DNA of 64,000 bases from Stanieria sp. NIES-3757 (lineage in GTDB: Bacteria > Cyanobacteriota > Cyanobacteriia > Cyanobacteriales > Xenococcaceae), in NCBI GenBank assembly GCA_002355455.1, contig AP017375.1, forward strand, positions 4,765,640 to 4,829,639. Direction: 5' to 3'. The notes under the pieces were generated by a model. It did not search any database. It was not told the DNA's origin and was given only the letters and a program-made list of their open reading frames with translations. Below, piece by piece: positions 47,090-55,254 of this stretch; the stretch's first letter is position 1; each line of letters starts with the position of its first letter. A program made the position numbers and the translations under genes.

Positions 47090-48436
47090 TCAATTCCTAA
47101 GATTTAATTTACTAAAACCGCTCATCTTACCTGGATTTAATAATCCACAAGGATCTATTTTTTGCTTAAATTTTACTTTCTTAGTATCTATAGTTTTGTC
47201 CCCTCCAGCTTCGATAGTGTAGACATGGGGATTAGCAATAAAAGCACCGTTAGCTTCGTGATATTCGATAATTTCATTGAGTCTGGTTGCTGTGGTATAA
47301 CGAACTAATTGCAAACCTGCGGGAACAGCTTTACCACCAGCTTTCAAAAACTCTAGATGAATTGCCACTTCATCGCCAAAATAATAATACATTTGTTCGA
47401 CTCGCTCAAGAGTGAAATAAAAAGTTTGCAGATAAGTTAAATTAGGGTCAATACTGCGGGCATGAAGCGTAGTATGATTCCAAGCAAATTCTACTAAACT
47501 CGTACCTGAAATTTCCTTTGCCTTTTTACAATAAGTGATTTCTCCTTGAAATTCTGCTACTAAAGCTTCCAAAGCTACCAAATCATATTCGGAGATCATT
47601 AGTAAGGCGCAGTGCTTTCCTGAAGGTAAATAATTTTGCAAGGCTGTAAAGTATGAAGGAATTGGTGCAGCATGAATACTAACTAATTTTTTGACAATTC
47701 CATCACTATCACTTAAAGCTTGTCCAAATCTAGCTGCACTCATGAATTCATCAAAAATTACAATGACTTCTGCCCAAGGATAAGCAGGTGCGAGGGAAAT
47801 TTCTAATTGAGTAATAATACCTGTAGTCCCATAACCGTGAATGACTTGTTGGACTTCATCTCCTGATAATTCGATGATTTCTGGTGTTTCAGTCATAGTT
47901 ACCAACCGCACACGCTGTAAATTACCTCGTTCTTTGAGTTGTCCGTAAGTAATTGAACCCATCCCAACACTACCACCGCCAATAAAACCACCAATAGTAG
48001 CAGTACGATAGGTAGAAGGTGCCATTCTCAGTTCCCAACCTATTTCTCTAGCCTGTTTATCAAAAGCTGCCATTTTAACTCCTGGTTCAACCGCAGCTAT
48101 TCCTGGTTTTAGCCAGTGAATTTGATTCATTTTAGTTGTGTCAAGAATAATGCCACCTTCTAGGGGAATACATTGTCCATAGTTACCCGTTCCTGCACCT
48201 CGAACTGTCAGCGGAACTTGATGGCGATAGCACAATTTAACTATTTCAATGACTTCGGCTTCATTGCTAGGGCGAACAACTAAGTCTGCTCGTTTATCTT
48301 TGAGTTGTTCGTAAAGAATTGGGCTAAAGTGATAATAATCTAGGGATAACTTGGTAATTTGATTAGATTCGGTAATAATTTCAATACCTTGAAGTTCTTT
48401 TGCGATCACTTGATAAGGATTTAGATCGGTAGTCAT
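47090..48436 (-). CDS. FAD-binding oxidoreductase (GlcD/FAD-linked oxidase type)
   Basis: This 448-aa protein has a PCMH-type FAD domain: RPSNEAEVIEIVKLCYRHQV, then TVRGAGTGNYGQ, then GGGSVGMGSITYGQL. The C-terminal part ends in DPCGLLNPGKM, the common end of FAD-linked oxidases such as glycolate and lactate dehydrogenases. No Fe-S motif is present. The substrate is probably a 2-hydroxy acid or an alcohol. Similarity to DprE1 was considered, but the motifs fit the GlcD group better. A perfect 24-bp palindrome lies 29 bp upstream of the start. Confidence 0.82.
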   Translation of the reverse strand: MTTDLNPYQVIAKELQGIEIITESNQITKLSLDYYHFSPILYEQLKDKRADLVVRPSNEAEVIEIVKLCYRHQVPLTVRGAGTGNYGQCIPLEGGIILDTTKMNQIHWLKPGIAAVEPGVKMAAFDKQAREIGWELRMAPSTYRTATIGGFIGGGSVGMGSITYGQLKERGNLQRVRLVTMTETPEIIELSGDEVQQVIHGYGTTGIITQLEISLAPAYPWAEVIVIFDEFMSAARFGQALSDSDGIVKKLVSIHAAPIPSYFTALQNYLPSGKHCALLMISEYDLVALEALVAEFQGEITYCKKAKEISGTSLVEFAWNHTTLHARSIDPNLTYLQTFYFTLERVEQMYYYFGDEVAIHLEFLKAGGKAVPAGLQLVRYTTATRLNEIIEYHEANGAFIANPHVYTIEAGGDKTIDTKKVKFKQKIDPCGLLNPGKMSGFSKLNLRN

Positions 48437-48464
48437 TAGTTGTTTGTCTTTGGTCTTTTTGATT

Positions 48465-48488
48465 GATTTTATTAATATTAATAAAATC
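48465..48488. promoter_or_regulatory. Perfect 24-bp palindrome upstream of the FAD oxidoreductase gene
   Basis: GATTTTATTAAT is followed directly by its exact reverse complement ATTAATAAAATC, 29 bp upstream of the start codon at 48436. It could be an operator for a dimeric regulator or a hairpin in the leader. Because it is A/T-only apart from the ends, chance is not excluded. Confidence 0.45.
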
Positions 48489-48597
48489 TCTTCAGATTTC
48501 TGACTCTAGATCTAACCATTTTCCATGAGTAAAGCGATCGCTCTAACTCAACCAAGTGTAATCAAAGAAATCAAAAGCAATTAAATCGGATTATGAT

Positions 48598-48675
48598 TTA
48601 AATTTCTGGCAATACTGAATAATCGTGAGCCGTTTCGTAGACTCGCATCTTGATATCTAATTCATCAAACTGCAT
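48598..48675 (-). pseudogene. 5' remnant of a Thg1-like tRNA(His) guanylyltransferase gene
   Basis: An ATG at 48675, inside the end of the kinase gene (11-nt overlap), opens a 25-codon frame: MQFDELDIKMRVYETAHDYS, then VLPEI and a stop. This matches the conserved N-terminus of bacterial Thg1-like proteins, which normally continue with a YMVARIDGR-type stretch. The homology stops exactly at Ile25, so the rest of the gene has been deleted. The identification is by recalled family pattern. Confidence 0.6.
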
Positions 48676-49114
48676 CTTGCCATTCTTTAATAATAAATAA
48701 ATTATTGCGAGATATTTTGACATAATATAACCGATCAAATCCTTCTTGGTAACTGGGTAGCTCTAATTTTTTATAAGTAGCGAAAATACCAATTAACGGA
48801 ATTTTTTGTTTTCCGTTTCGCTGACTATTTCTCTGCTGACATTGTTCTAAATCAGATTTAAAATAATAACCAACAATTGTAAATCCTTTAGCTTTTGCAG
48901 GTTTTATATAACGACTTCGATCTGCGATGGCAGGATTAGTATTATCGATCACTAAGGGTTGTTTTGCTTCTAAACAAGCATTAAATAATATCTTCTCTCG
49001 ATGACGAGTTTTGAGCATATCTAAATTAATCCGAATATGAGTATCGATAAACTTAGCTCGATAAAAAGAAGATTTTCCAGCAGCTTGTAACCCTATAAAA
49101 ATAATTGCTTCCAT
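48665..49114 (-). CDS. AAA/P-loop polynucleotide kinase-like protein
   Basis: This 149-aa P-loop NTPase has Walker A GLQAAGKSS (8-16), an early RINLDMLKTRHREKILFN segment, and VIDNTNP as the acidic motif. It resembles the kinase domain of PNKP/zeta-toxin-like proteins that phosphorylate nucleic-acid 5' ends or small substrates. It overlaps the ATG of a truncated Thg1-like gene, suggesting an original kinase-Thg1 operon for RNA end repair. It looks intact and keeps a full frame to its stop. Confidence 0.78.
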   Translation of the reverse strand: MEAIIFIGLQAAGKSSFYRAKFIDTHIRINLDMLKTRHREKILFNACLEAKQPLVIDNTNPAIADRSRYIKPAKAKGFTIVGYYFKSDLEQCQQRNSQRNGKQKIPLIGIFATYKKLELPSYQEGFDRLYYVKISRNNLFIIKEWQDAV

Positions 49115-49239
49115 TCTTAAGGCAAATTATTATTTGAAACTAAGATAAATTTCTTTTAAGTCTTTCTATTATTTTGTTAGTTTTAATCACAATTAAAATA
49201 TTACATTCATCGCTTTAATTACGAGCAGATCAAATTCAA

Positions 49240-49290
49240 GCGCATCCGAGACGCATAGCGGTCAGCTTCGCTGGCTGCGGAGCAGATCGC
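49240..49290. repeat. GC-rich palindromic repeat
   Basis: A GC-rich block containing GAGACGCATAGCGGTCAGC and GCTGGCTGCGGAGCAGATCGC-type arms (AGCTTCGCTGGCT forms a hairpin). It is of the dispersed cyanobacterial repeat type also seen at 1328-1384. Confidence 0.55.
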
Positions 49291-49580
49291 TTTTTCTACT
49301 TCTACAATTAATCAATTAGGACAAATACAATCAACTTCTGTTGTTAAACGATTTCAATCTTATAGTAGCCATTGACTAAATTTTAAAGAAATTTGTTGAC
49401 GAATAGAAGGTAAATTATTAACAGAAAACTTTGATTCATCAGCTTAATTCTTGATAGTTAATTATTAAGTAATTTTACTCAGATATAACTAACATTTTCT
49501 CTAGCTATCGCCAAATAAGTTAATTCAAAGTTAGGATTGTATCTTCTTTACTCAAGTCAGAGATTACACTACCAAGAACA

Positions 49581-49742
49581 ATGCCAAGTTTTTCCGCAAT
49601 TACACCAAAACTACTCACTATTTTCCTGTTAATTCTTACTTTAAAAATTGATTTAGGTTTCTCTGACAAAACTAGTAATTTATCAAAAAATCAATGGTTA
49701 GAACAAATACAGACAGGAAAAGTAGTAAAAAGTCAATTTTAA
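49581..49742 (+). CDS. Possible small membrane or secreted peptide (53 aa)
   Basis: The ATG at 49581 opens 53 codons with a hydrophobic N-terminal segment LLTIFLLILTLKIDLGF and a polar tail ending in VVKSQF. This looks like a signal peptide or single membrane helix. No clear ribosome-binding site is seen, and the gene lies in a degraded region, so it may be a remnant. No family was recognised. Confidence 0.3.
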   Translation: MPSFSAITPKLLTIFLLILTLKIDLGFSDKTSNLSKNQWLEQIQTGKVVKSQF

Positions 49743-49750
49743 ACTAAAAA

Positions 49751-49790
49751 GCGATCGCTCTTGTACGAGCGAACCTCTCGCTTTGCTCAT
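49751..49790. repeat. HIP1-containing palindromic repeat
   Basis: The HIP1 octamer GCGATCGC is followed by CTTGTACGAGCGAACCTCTC and GCTTTGCTC, a small GC-rich dispersed repeat of the same general type as the elements at 1328-1384 and 49240-49290. Confidence 0.45.
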
Positions 49791-49951
49791 TATTTTGTAC
49801 CTAGTGCAATAGTTACTATTGCTTAAATGAATTCTTTTTTTTTAATTCTGTTGATCGCAATCATCATTGAATATACTGGTTGTCAAATCAAGGAACATTA
49901 TTTATTTAGCTGCGACTCTAAGTGTAACTAATAGCAATATAAAAGGTATCT

Positions 49952-50353
49952 ATGTCAAAAGTTATTTTTTACGAAAAACCAGGTTGTATTAATAATGCTA
50001 AACAAAAAGCTCTACTTTGGGCTGCTCAACATCAAGTAGAAGCTCATAATTTGCTTAAAACTCCTTGGACAGTAGCAACCTTACGTCCTTTCTTTGGCAA
50101 GTTACCTGTAGCTGATTGGTTTAATTCTACTGCACCGAGAATTATATCAGGAGAAATCGTACCAGAAAATTTAGATGAAGTGACAGCCTTAGAGTTAATG
50201 ATTGCCGATCCAATTTTAATTCGTTTTCCTTTGATTCAAGTGGGAGATGTTTACCAAGTCGGATTTAATCACGAAACGATTGATGCTTGGATTGGTTTAA
50301 AACAGCCAACTCTAGTTTTTGAAAAATTAGATGCTTTTCTCAGTAGAAGATAA
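49952..50353 (+). CDS. ArsC/Spx-like protein (nitrogenase-associated protein family)
   Basis: This 133-aa thioredoxin-fold protein starts SKVIFYEKPGCINNAKQKAL, where the single Cys follows the first strand as in ArsC/Spx. The second Cys of CxxC is Asn. WTVATLRPFFGKLPVADWFN is typical of the nitrogenase-associated/NifO-like subgroup. No nif genes lie nearby, so a role in nitrogen fixation is not supported here; a general redox or regulatory role is equally possible. AAAGGT precedes the ATG as a ribosome-binding site. Confidence 0.8.
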   Translation: MSKVIFYEKPGCINNAKQKALLWAAQHQVEAHNLLKTPWTVATLRPFFGKLPVADWFNSTAPRIISGEIVPENLDEVTALELMIADPILIRFPLIQVGDVYQVGFNHETIDAWIGLKQPTLVFEKLDAFLSRR

Positions 50354-50531
50354 AAACGTTGTTGAGTCGATCAATATTCTGTTAAAACTTCAACTATTTT
50401 GAGTGGGTAATTATTTGTGTCTAATTGATGAAACGTTCTAGATTATTTACGAAGAATTTAAATCTTTCCTCTAGTTAGACAAAATAGAAGTGATAATATT
50501 GTAGGCATCTTCAATAGTCCTTCATAAATTT

Positions 50532-51581
50532 ATGAAATCGTCTATTAAAACTCCCGCATCTCTTCGTTATCTGAAAGCTCGTTTAAGACCTTTTAGTAGA
50601 CCGATATTTTGGGGGTCTTTGAGTATAGTTTTTATCTTTGGTTTAGTAATTTATCAATATTGGCAAAATCCTGAATTGTTACAAACAACTTCAACCGATG
50701 TTGATACTCAACCCAATTCTAGAGAAACTGATAATTCTCCAACTCGTTCTCAATTATCTTCGGAAGACTTAGCAGTTGGCGCAGATTTAGACAATGTTGA
50801 TTTTCTGTTGCAAGAATTTGAATCACAACCAAGAATTCCCTTAAATTTATCTCCCAAAAAAAATATCTCTTCAAACGGAAAAAATCAAAAAACAGTTTTT
50901 AATCAATTCAAAGAACAGCAGAAAGCAAAGTTAAATAATTCTTCTGGTTTTGAGTCTCTTTCTAATAATTCTAGTAACAATTTACCCATCAATAAATTAT
51001 CGAATCAAGTTCCTCTTAATTCATCTAGTTTTAATAGTATTAGTCCATTAACGAATTATCAGGGGAATAAAAATAATCAAATTTTAGAAAATGTCATACC
51101 AAATCCTGTAGGAAAATTATATTTATCTAATCGAAATCAAAGCCTAAATAAAAACAATTTATCCCGGACAAAAATTATCAACTCCAATGATAACTTAGAA
51201 GATTATAACAATCTTAATAATTCAGGAAGAGTAATAACTCCAGGTAAGAATTTACAATCCGTTGAATCAAAGAATTCATTTAATATCAATTCACCTTCAC
51301 CAATTCAACCTCTGCTGAACTATTCATCTAATTCCACAGGTACTAATAATACTACTTCCTCTAATAATTTAACTTCTCCAAAACCGACCGAAAATAATTT
51401 AATTAATTATCAATTACCTTTAGTAAATTATAGTAATAATCAATCATCTCCAGCTAATAATTATCAAGTTCAAAATCCAAATATCAAACAATTTAATCAA
51501 ATTGACAATAATTCAACCAACCAAAATTTACCTTCAACTGGTTCATTACAACCTAGTTCCTTAAATAAACCTGATTTTTAA
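50532..51581 (+). CDS. Asn/Ser-rich membrane-anchored protein of unknown function
   Basis: This 349-aa protein has a basic N-terminus (LRYLKARLRPFSRP), one membrane helix (IFWGSLSIVFIFGLVIYQYW, residues 30-49) and a short acidic region with DLAVGADLDNVDFLLQEFE. After that comes about 240 residues of low-complexity Asn/Ser/Pro/Leu-rich sequence. The short acidic region looks conserved and may be the functional part. The low-complexity tail is probably disordered and outside the cytoplasm or facing the thylakoid lumen. It sits alone, with gaps of 178 and 281 bp to its neighbours. Confidence 0.7.
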   Translation: MKSSIKTPASLRYLKARLRPFSRPIFWGSLSIVFIFGLVIYQYWQNPELLQTTSTDVDTQPNSRETDNSPTRSQLSSEDLAVGADLDNVDFLLQEFESQPRIPLNLSPKKNISSNGKNQKTVFNQFKEQQKAKLNNSSGFESLSNNSSNNLPINKLSNQVPLNSSSFNSISPLTNYQGNKNNQILENVIPNPVGKLYLSNRNQSLNKNNLSRTKIINSNDNLEDYNNLNNSGRVITPGKNLQSVESKNSFNINSPSPIQPLLNYSSNSTGTNNTTSSNNLTSPKPTENNLINYQLPLVNYSNNQSSPANNYQVQNPNIKQFNQIDNNSTNQNLPSTGSLQPSSLNKPDF

Positions 51582-51802
51582 TTTAACGTTTGTCACTGCA
51601 ATCAAAGTCAGTTTAATCCCTTGATTTTTGTTAATTTTTGATAGACTTCAAACAAATTCAGAAGTGAGTAGAAACGTAATATATTACATTAGTATAGAAG
51701 TCAGTTTTTACCTATTATTTTTTATCTCACGATTAAATCAAATTGGTATTAATCTGAAATAAAAAAAAGAATGTGACAAATAGTTTGATTGTAGATGAAA
51801 TT

Positions 51803-51823
51803 TAGCTAATAGCTAACAGCTAA
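51803..51823. repeat. Three tandem heptanucleotides
   Basis: TAGCTAA, TAGCTAA and CAGCTAA follow one another between the convergent Asn-rich protein gene and GTPase gene. Heptanucleotide tandem repeats of this type (STRR) are typical of cyanobacterial intergenic DNA. Confidence 0.6.
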
Positions 51824-51862
51824 AAAAGCTCCCAACCGTAGCAGACAGTTAAGCATTTCATA

Positions 51863-53227
51863 TTACATTAATAATTCCTGTCGCAATCGATAAATAATTG
51901 TTTTGGAGTCGACTTGAGAAAGAATATCAGCGATTAAAGTCGAAGCACCTAAAGCTCCCCAAGTACAGCCTTGTTGTAGATAGATTTGAGCAATTTTACC
52001 GATCGCATAAGAGCCATAACCTGCGATCGCACCTTGTAAGCTAGCAGTAGTAGCAAAAGCAGCAAAAGCACCAGGACTTTCAAACGCACTGGTAAGAGCA
52101 AAACCACTTTTCCCGACACCTAAAATTAAATTACTTCCTATCTCTCCTAATAATAAAGCCCCAGAACTAGCAATAATTTTGCGCCAAATATTACCAGCTT
52201 CATAACTAGTAATTGGCAATCCGTATAATCTCGCCAAAGCACGAATTAAAGCCAAATCTGCTACAAATCCACCGAAAATATCTAATAAGACAATTGGATT
52301 AACCGCAACTACTAAAGCTTTGTACTTAGCGTATTGCCAGATAATAGCTTCCGCTTCTTCCTGTCTAATTTCTACGGTTTTCTTAGCAATCTTTAACTGA
52401 GCATCGCGAGCTTGCACTAAAGCATTCAAAGCCAAAAGCGATCGCCCTTCCCGATTGAGTATCCTTAAAATTGTTTCTTTTAATTCATCAATTTGGGGAG
52501 GAGGAGTTTCCCACTGAGTAGTAATACTACCATCGGCCGCTTCGATTCTGACTTGGATTGGTTGGGGTTTAGCTGCTACCATCACAATCTCATCAGTAGA
52601 GATCAGGTGTTCTATCGCTTCTCCGCGATTAACTGCATTTTGTTGTTGTAGTTGTTGATAAATTTCTTCTCTGTCTTTTTGTGGATAAAGATCGACCTTA
52701 TTAAAAACAAGAATTAAAGGTTTTTGACTACGACGTAATTGACATAAAGCCTTGTATTCCGTACGAGTTATGTCTCCAGCTACCACAAATAAAATTAAAT
52801 CAGATCTTTGGGCTACTTCCTCAGCCATTTGAGTTCGTTGTTCGCCTTCAATTTCATCCAAACCAGGAGTATCAATAAACTCAACCTGTACTTTCCCACT
52901 AGGAGGAGTCCAGCGCAAAGATTTAGGCCAAGTAGTTACACCGTGAATGGGTCCAGTTTCCAGGATTTCTTGTCCTAACAAAGCATTAATAACTGAAGAC
53001 TTGCCACAACTTACTAAACCAAAAGCCGAAATCCGAATTACTGTTTGATCGAGTCGATCTAATGCTCCTTTTAAAGACTGTAAATCCTTTCTAACGGCTG
53101 CTTGTAATTCTGGATTGGGGGGATAGTTCCAATGACGGCGAAAGCTAGTATACCAAGAAATAGCTTGTTGTAAGCTAGCACGGGCTTGATTAAAGTGGGT
53201 TTCTTGAGCGGAAGAAGTTTTAGTCAT
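51863..53227 (-). CDS. Era/YcjF-like GTPase with DUF697 domain
   Basis: This 454-aa protein has a GTPase domain (60-290) with G1 GLVSCGKSSVINALLG, G3 DTPGLDE, and G4 NKVD. The C-terminal half (300-440) is hydrophobic and Gly/Ala-rich, matching DUF697, a membrane-associated helical domain. It has an N-terminal helical segment of 55 residues. Proteins of this layout are common in cyanobacteria and may act in membrane or stress functions; the exact role is unknown. All G-motifs are intact. Confidence 0.83.
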   Translation of the reverse strand: MTKTSSAQETHFNQARASLQQAISWYTSFRRHWNYPPNPELQAAVRKDLQSLKGALDRLDQTVIRISAFGLVSCGKSSVINALLGQEILETGPIHGVTTWPKSLRWTPPSGKVQVEFIDTPGLDEIEGEQRTQMAEEVAQRSDLILFVVAGDITRTEYKALCQLRRSQKPLILVFNKVDLYPQKDREEIYQQLQQQNAVNRGEAIEHLISTDEIVMVAAKPQPIQVRIEAADGSITTQWETPPPQIDELKETILRILNREGRSLLALNALVQARDAQLKIAKKTVEIRQEEAEAIIWQYAKYKALVVAVNPIVLLDIFGGFVADLALIRALARLYGLPITSYEAGNIWRKIIASSGALLLGEIGSNLILGVGKSGFALTSAFESPGAFAAFATTASLQGAIAGYGSYAIGKIAQIYLQQGCTWGALGASTLIADILSQVDSKTIIYRLRQELLM

Positions 53228-53373
53228 CTAGGATGATAGATAATTTTCTGTAGACACAGTTTAAACAAACTTCGATGAAAATTTCCAGAAGAAAAATATT
53301 GAGAAGATACTATTGATCGAGCTTCCCTACTTTTATTGGTTGATAATTTTATTTTGAGTCAAATCTTCTGAAA

Positions 53374-54018
53374 TTAGGGTGATAATCTTTCTATCTGCCA
53401 AACACCTTCTGGTTGAAGACTATACCTTAAGCGGTCATGAAGACGATTAGGACGACCTTGCCAAAATTCGATTGTTTCTGGTATGACTCGAAAACCGCCC
53501 CAGTGAGGAGGACGAGGAATAGGTTGTTCTTGATATTGTTCAGCTAGATCGGCTAATTTGCGATCAAGTACTTGACGAGTTGGGATTACTTGACTTTGAT
53601 CGGAAGCCCAAGCACCTAGTCGGGAATCGGCGGGACGACTGTGAAAATAAGCATCAGATTCTTCGGGACTTACCTTTTCTACCCTTCCTTCAATTCTAAC
53701 TTGTCGTTCCAATTCGCCCCACCAAAATACCAAAGCAGCCCAATTATTTGTCGTTAATTCTCTACCTTTATGACTCTGATAATTCGTATAAAACACAAAA
53801 CCCCTTTCATCAAAACCTTTAAGTAAAACAATCCGTGCCGAAGGTTTCCCATCAGGAGTAGCTGTAGCTAGAGTCATAGCATTAGGTTCGAGTAGTTGTG
53901 CTTCTACTGCTTGTTTAAACCAAACTGAGAACTGTGCGATCGCATTAGGATCAATATCGCTTTGATCTAGTCCTGCAAGAGTATAATTTTGACGCAAATC
54001 AGCAACAGACAAATTCAT
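53374..54018 (-). CDS. pdxH: Pyridoxamine 5'-phosphate oxidase
   Basis: This 214-aa FMN enzyme converts pyridoxamine or pyridoxine phosphate to pyridoxal phosphate. Signatures are [20 protein letters not shown], the FMN-binding [21 protein letters not shown]-like region (YTNYQSHKG), [20 protein letters not shown], and the C-terminal block [14 protein letters not shown]. Length and motifs match E. coli PdxH closely. It is monocistronic by position. Confidence 0.92.
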   Translation of the reverse strand: MNLSVADLRQNYTLAGLDQSDIDPNAIAQFSVWFKQAVEAQLLEPNAMTLATATPDGKPSARIVLLKGFDERGFVFYTNYQSHKGRELTTNNWAALVFWWGELERQVRIEGRVEKVSPEESDAYFHSRPADSRLGAWASDQSQVIPTRQVLDRKLADLAEQYQEQPIPRPPHWGGFRVIPETIEFWQGRPNRLHDRLRYSLQPEGVWQIERLSP

Positions 54019-54217
54019 AGAGTTTTATTCCGCCATTAAAATCGAACAAGCTCTAATTCAAGAGCCAGCTTTATTTTATTAGGCTAGGATTCAATTTATA
54101 GCTTTTTCACTCTATCTAATTTAGTTGGGCGAAAGTATTGTTGCTGATTTTTTAGCAATTGACAAACTTTTTAAACAGCAAAGCTTGGCTGAGAACTAAG
54201 CATCACTCAGCTAGATA

Positions 54218-54427
54218 TTAGATAATATAGTCTGTTTCTAACCAATCATAAATGCGGTCTAATTCTTCCAGAGTTACTAAACCATATTGCCACAAAATCA
54301 TTGGTAACGGGCCGAGATTTTGCTGGGCAGTTTTTTGGACAGTTTGAATAGAATCAGAGGATAAAGCTAATTCTTCTTTAAGAAATTTAATAAATCTGTT
54401 GTAGATGGCAGGTGTCATATTTTTCAC
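54218..54427 (-). CDS. DUF2949 family protein
   Basis: This 69-aa protein has YNRFIKFLKEELALSSDSI and PLPMILWQYGLVTLEELDRI, the pattern of the small cyanobacterial DUF2949 family, whose function is unknown. It starts at ATG 54427 with GGAGGTG (from minus strand CACCTCC at 54426-54432) as a strong ribosome-binding site. It lies alone, with an 827-bp gap upstream. Confidence 0.8.
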   Translation of the reverse strand: MKNMTPAIYNRFIKFLKEELALSSDSIQTVQKTAQQNLGPLPMILWQYGLVTLEELDRIYDWLETDYII

Positions 54428-55254
54428 CTCCTAAATTCATAAAAGTTAACTTAATTACATTTCTGTTGAAGCAACAGTTTTAAATTTAATTTTCTTATTG
54501 TTGATGTTAAAAGATAATTTGCCAGTGCTGCTAATCACAAAGAGACAAATTTTAAATAGTTTTCATATAAGATACTAATAATTTAAAGATTGGGCTTCTA
54601 TCGAAAGTCATCAAAAAAACATTGACTATGTTGGGCTTAAGATAGATGTGAACGCTTTTATCATGCCATTAATGGGGTAAATTTTTCCATTATTCACCTT
54701 TTCAATGTCGCTTAATTGATGGTTGGTTTTAGTCGCCTATCCTCTTAGGCTAAAAATTTAATTAACAAACACAAAAAAAAGTTTGATCATTGAGTCTAAT
54801 TTGAATCATAAAAAATAAGACCTCGGTGACTAGAATGTTTTGTGAACAAAATTTTAGTCGAGGACTTAAATTCAATGGCTAAATTCCAGATTAGTCAATT
54901 TTTGCCCAATAATTCAGGAAGGCTATCGAAGAATATTTAGGTAATTTTAAAGCATAATCTGATAATTTGCACAAATTTTTTAGACAATTTTTTAAGATTT
55001 TAATGAGGAACAAAAAAATTAAACCTTTTATTTCTTGAACTATAGCACTACGGGAAAATATTAGGACATTATGTTTTTGCCTTGTTCCTGTTCCCTATTC
55101 CCTTTCAATCAATATCTTTTGTCCTAATCAAAAAGCGTACTGCTATAGTTTTTCTGATTATCTATTTTTTAAGCAATTAAAGCTGAAATTTTGCCTGAAA
55201 AAAAGTTTTTATATTCAATTAACTCAGGTTCTTAACTTGATTTCATCCTGATTA
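54428..55254. other. 827-bp intergenic region containing a MITE
   Basis: AT-rich DNA with no convincing ORF or RNA gene. It holds the 103-bp IS630-like MITE (55043-55145). The rest includes scattered short A/T hairpins only. Confidence 0.5.
55043..55145. mobile_element. 103-bp MITE with IS630-type ends
   Basis: The terminal inverted repeats (55043-55069 and 55119-55145) both follow TAGCA, then TACG, then a variable stretch, then TTAGGACA. They match the ends of the IS630 element at 214-1165 position for position in the conserved blocks. TA flanks the element on both sides (55041-55042 and 55146-55147). The interior is a heptanucleotide-like TTGTTCC/TGTTCCC/TATTCCC tract. It has no coding capacity and would need an IS630 transposase in trans to move. 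Confidence 0.75.

Larger units (their letters stand above)
49115..49951. other. 837-bp intergenic region with repeats and possible gene remnants
   Basis: The stretch holds two GC-rich palindromic repeats (49240-49290 and 49751-49790), a small ORF (49581-49742) and a short minus-strand coding-like fragment around 49370-49450 (SVNNLPSIRQQISLKFSQWL). A short hairpin GCAATAG/CTATTGC lies near 49807-49823. It looks like a decayed gene region. No complete gene or RNA was identified. Confidence 0.45.

Noticed and set aside
47090-48436. DprE1-type decaprenylphosphoryl-ribose oxidase partner for the UbiA protein
   Set aside because: Motifs and C-terminus fit the GlcD/FAD-linked oxidase group, and the gene is 26 kb away from the UbiA gene.
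49952-50353. Evidence for nitrogen fixation from the nitrogenase-associated-type protein
   Set aside because: No nif gene occurs in the window, and ArsC/Spx-like proteins exist in non-fixing strains.
51801-51825. Terminator for the DUF697 GTPase or Asn-rich gene
   Set aside because: The sequence is three tandem heptanucleotides with only weak pairing and no proper T run.
55075-55105. CRISPR-like or coding repeat
   Set aside because: It is a short degenerate 7-nt tract inside the MITE, without spacers.
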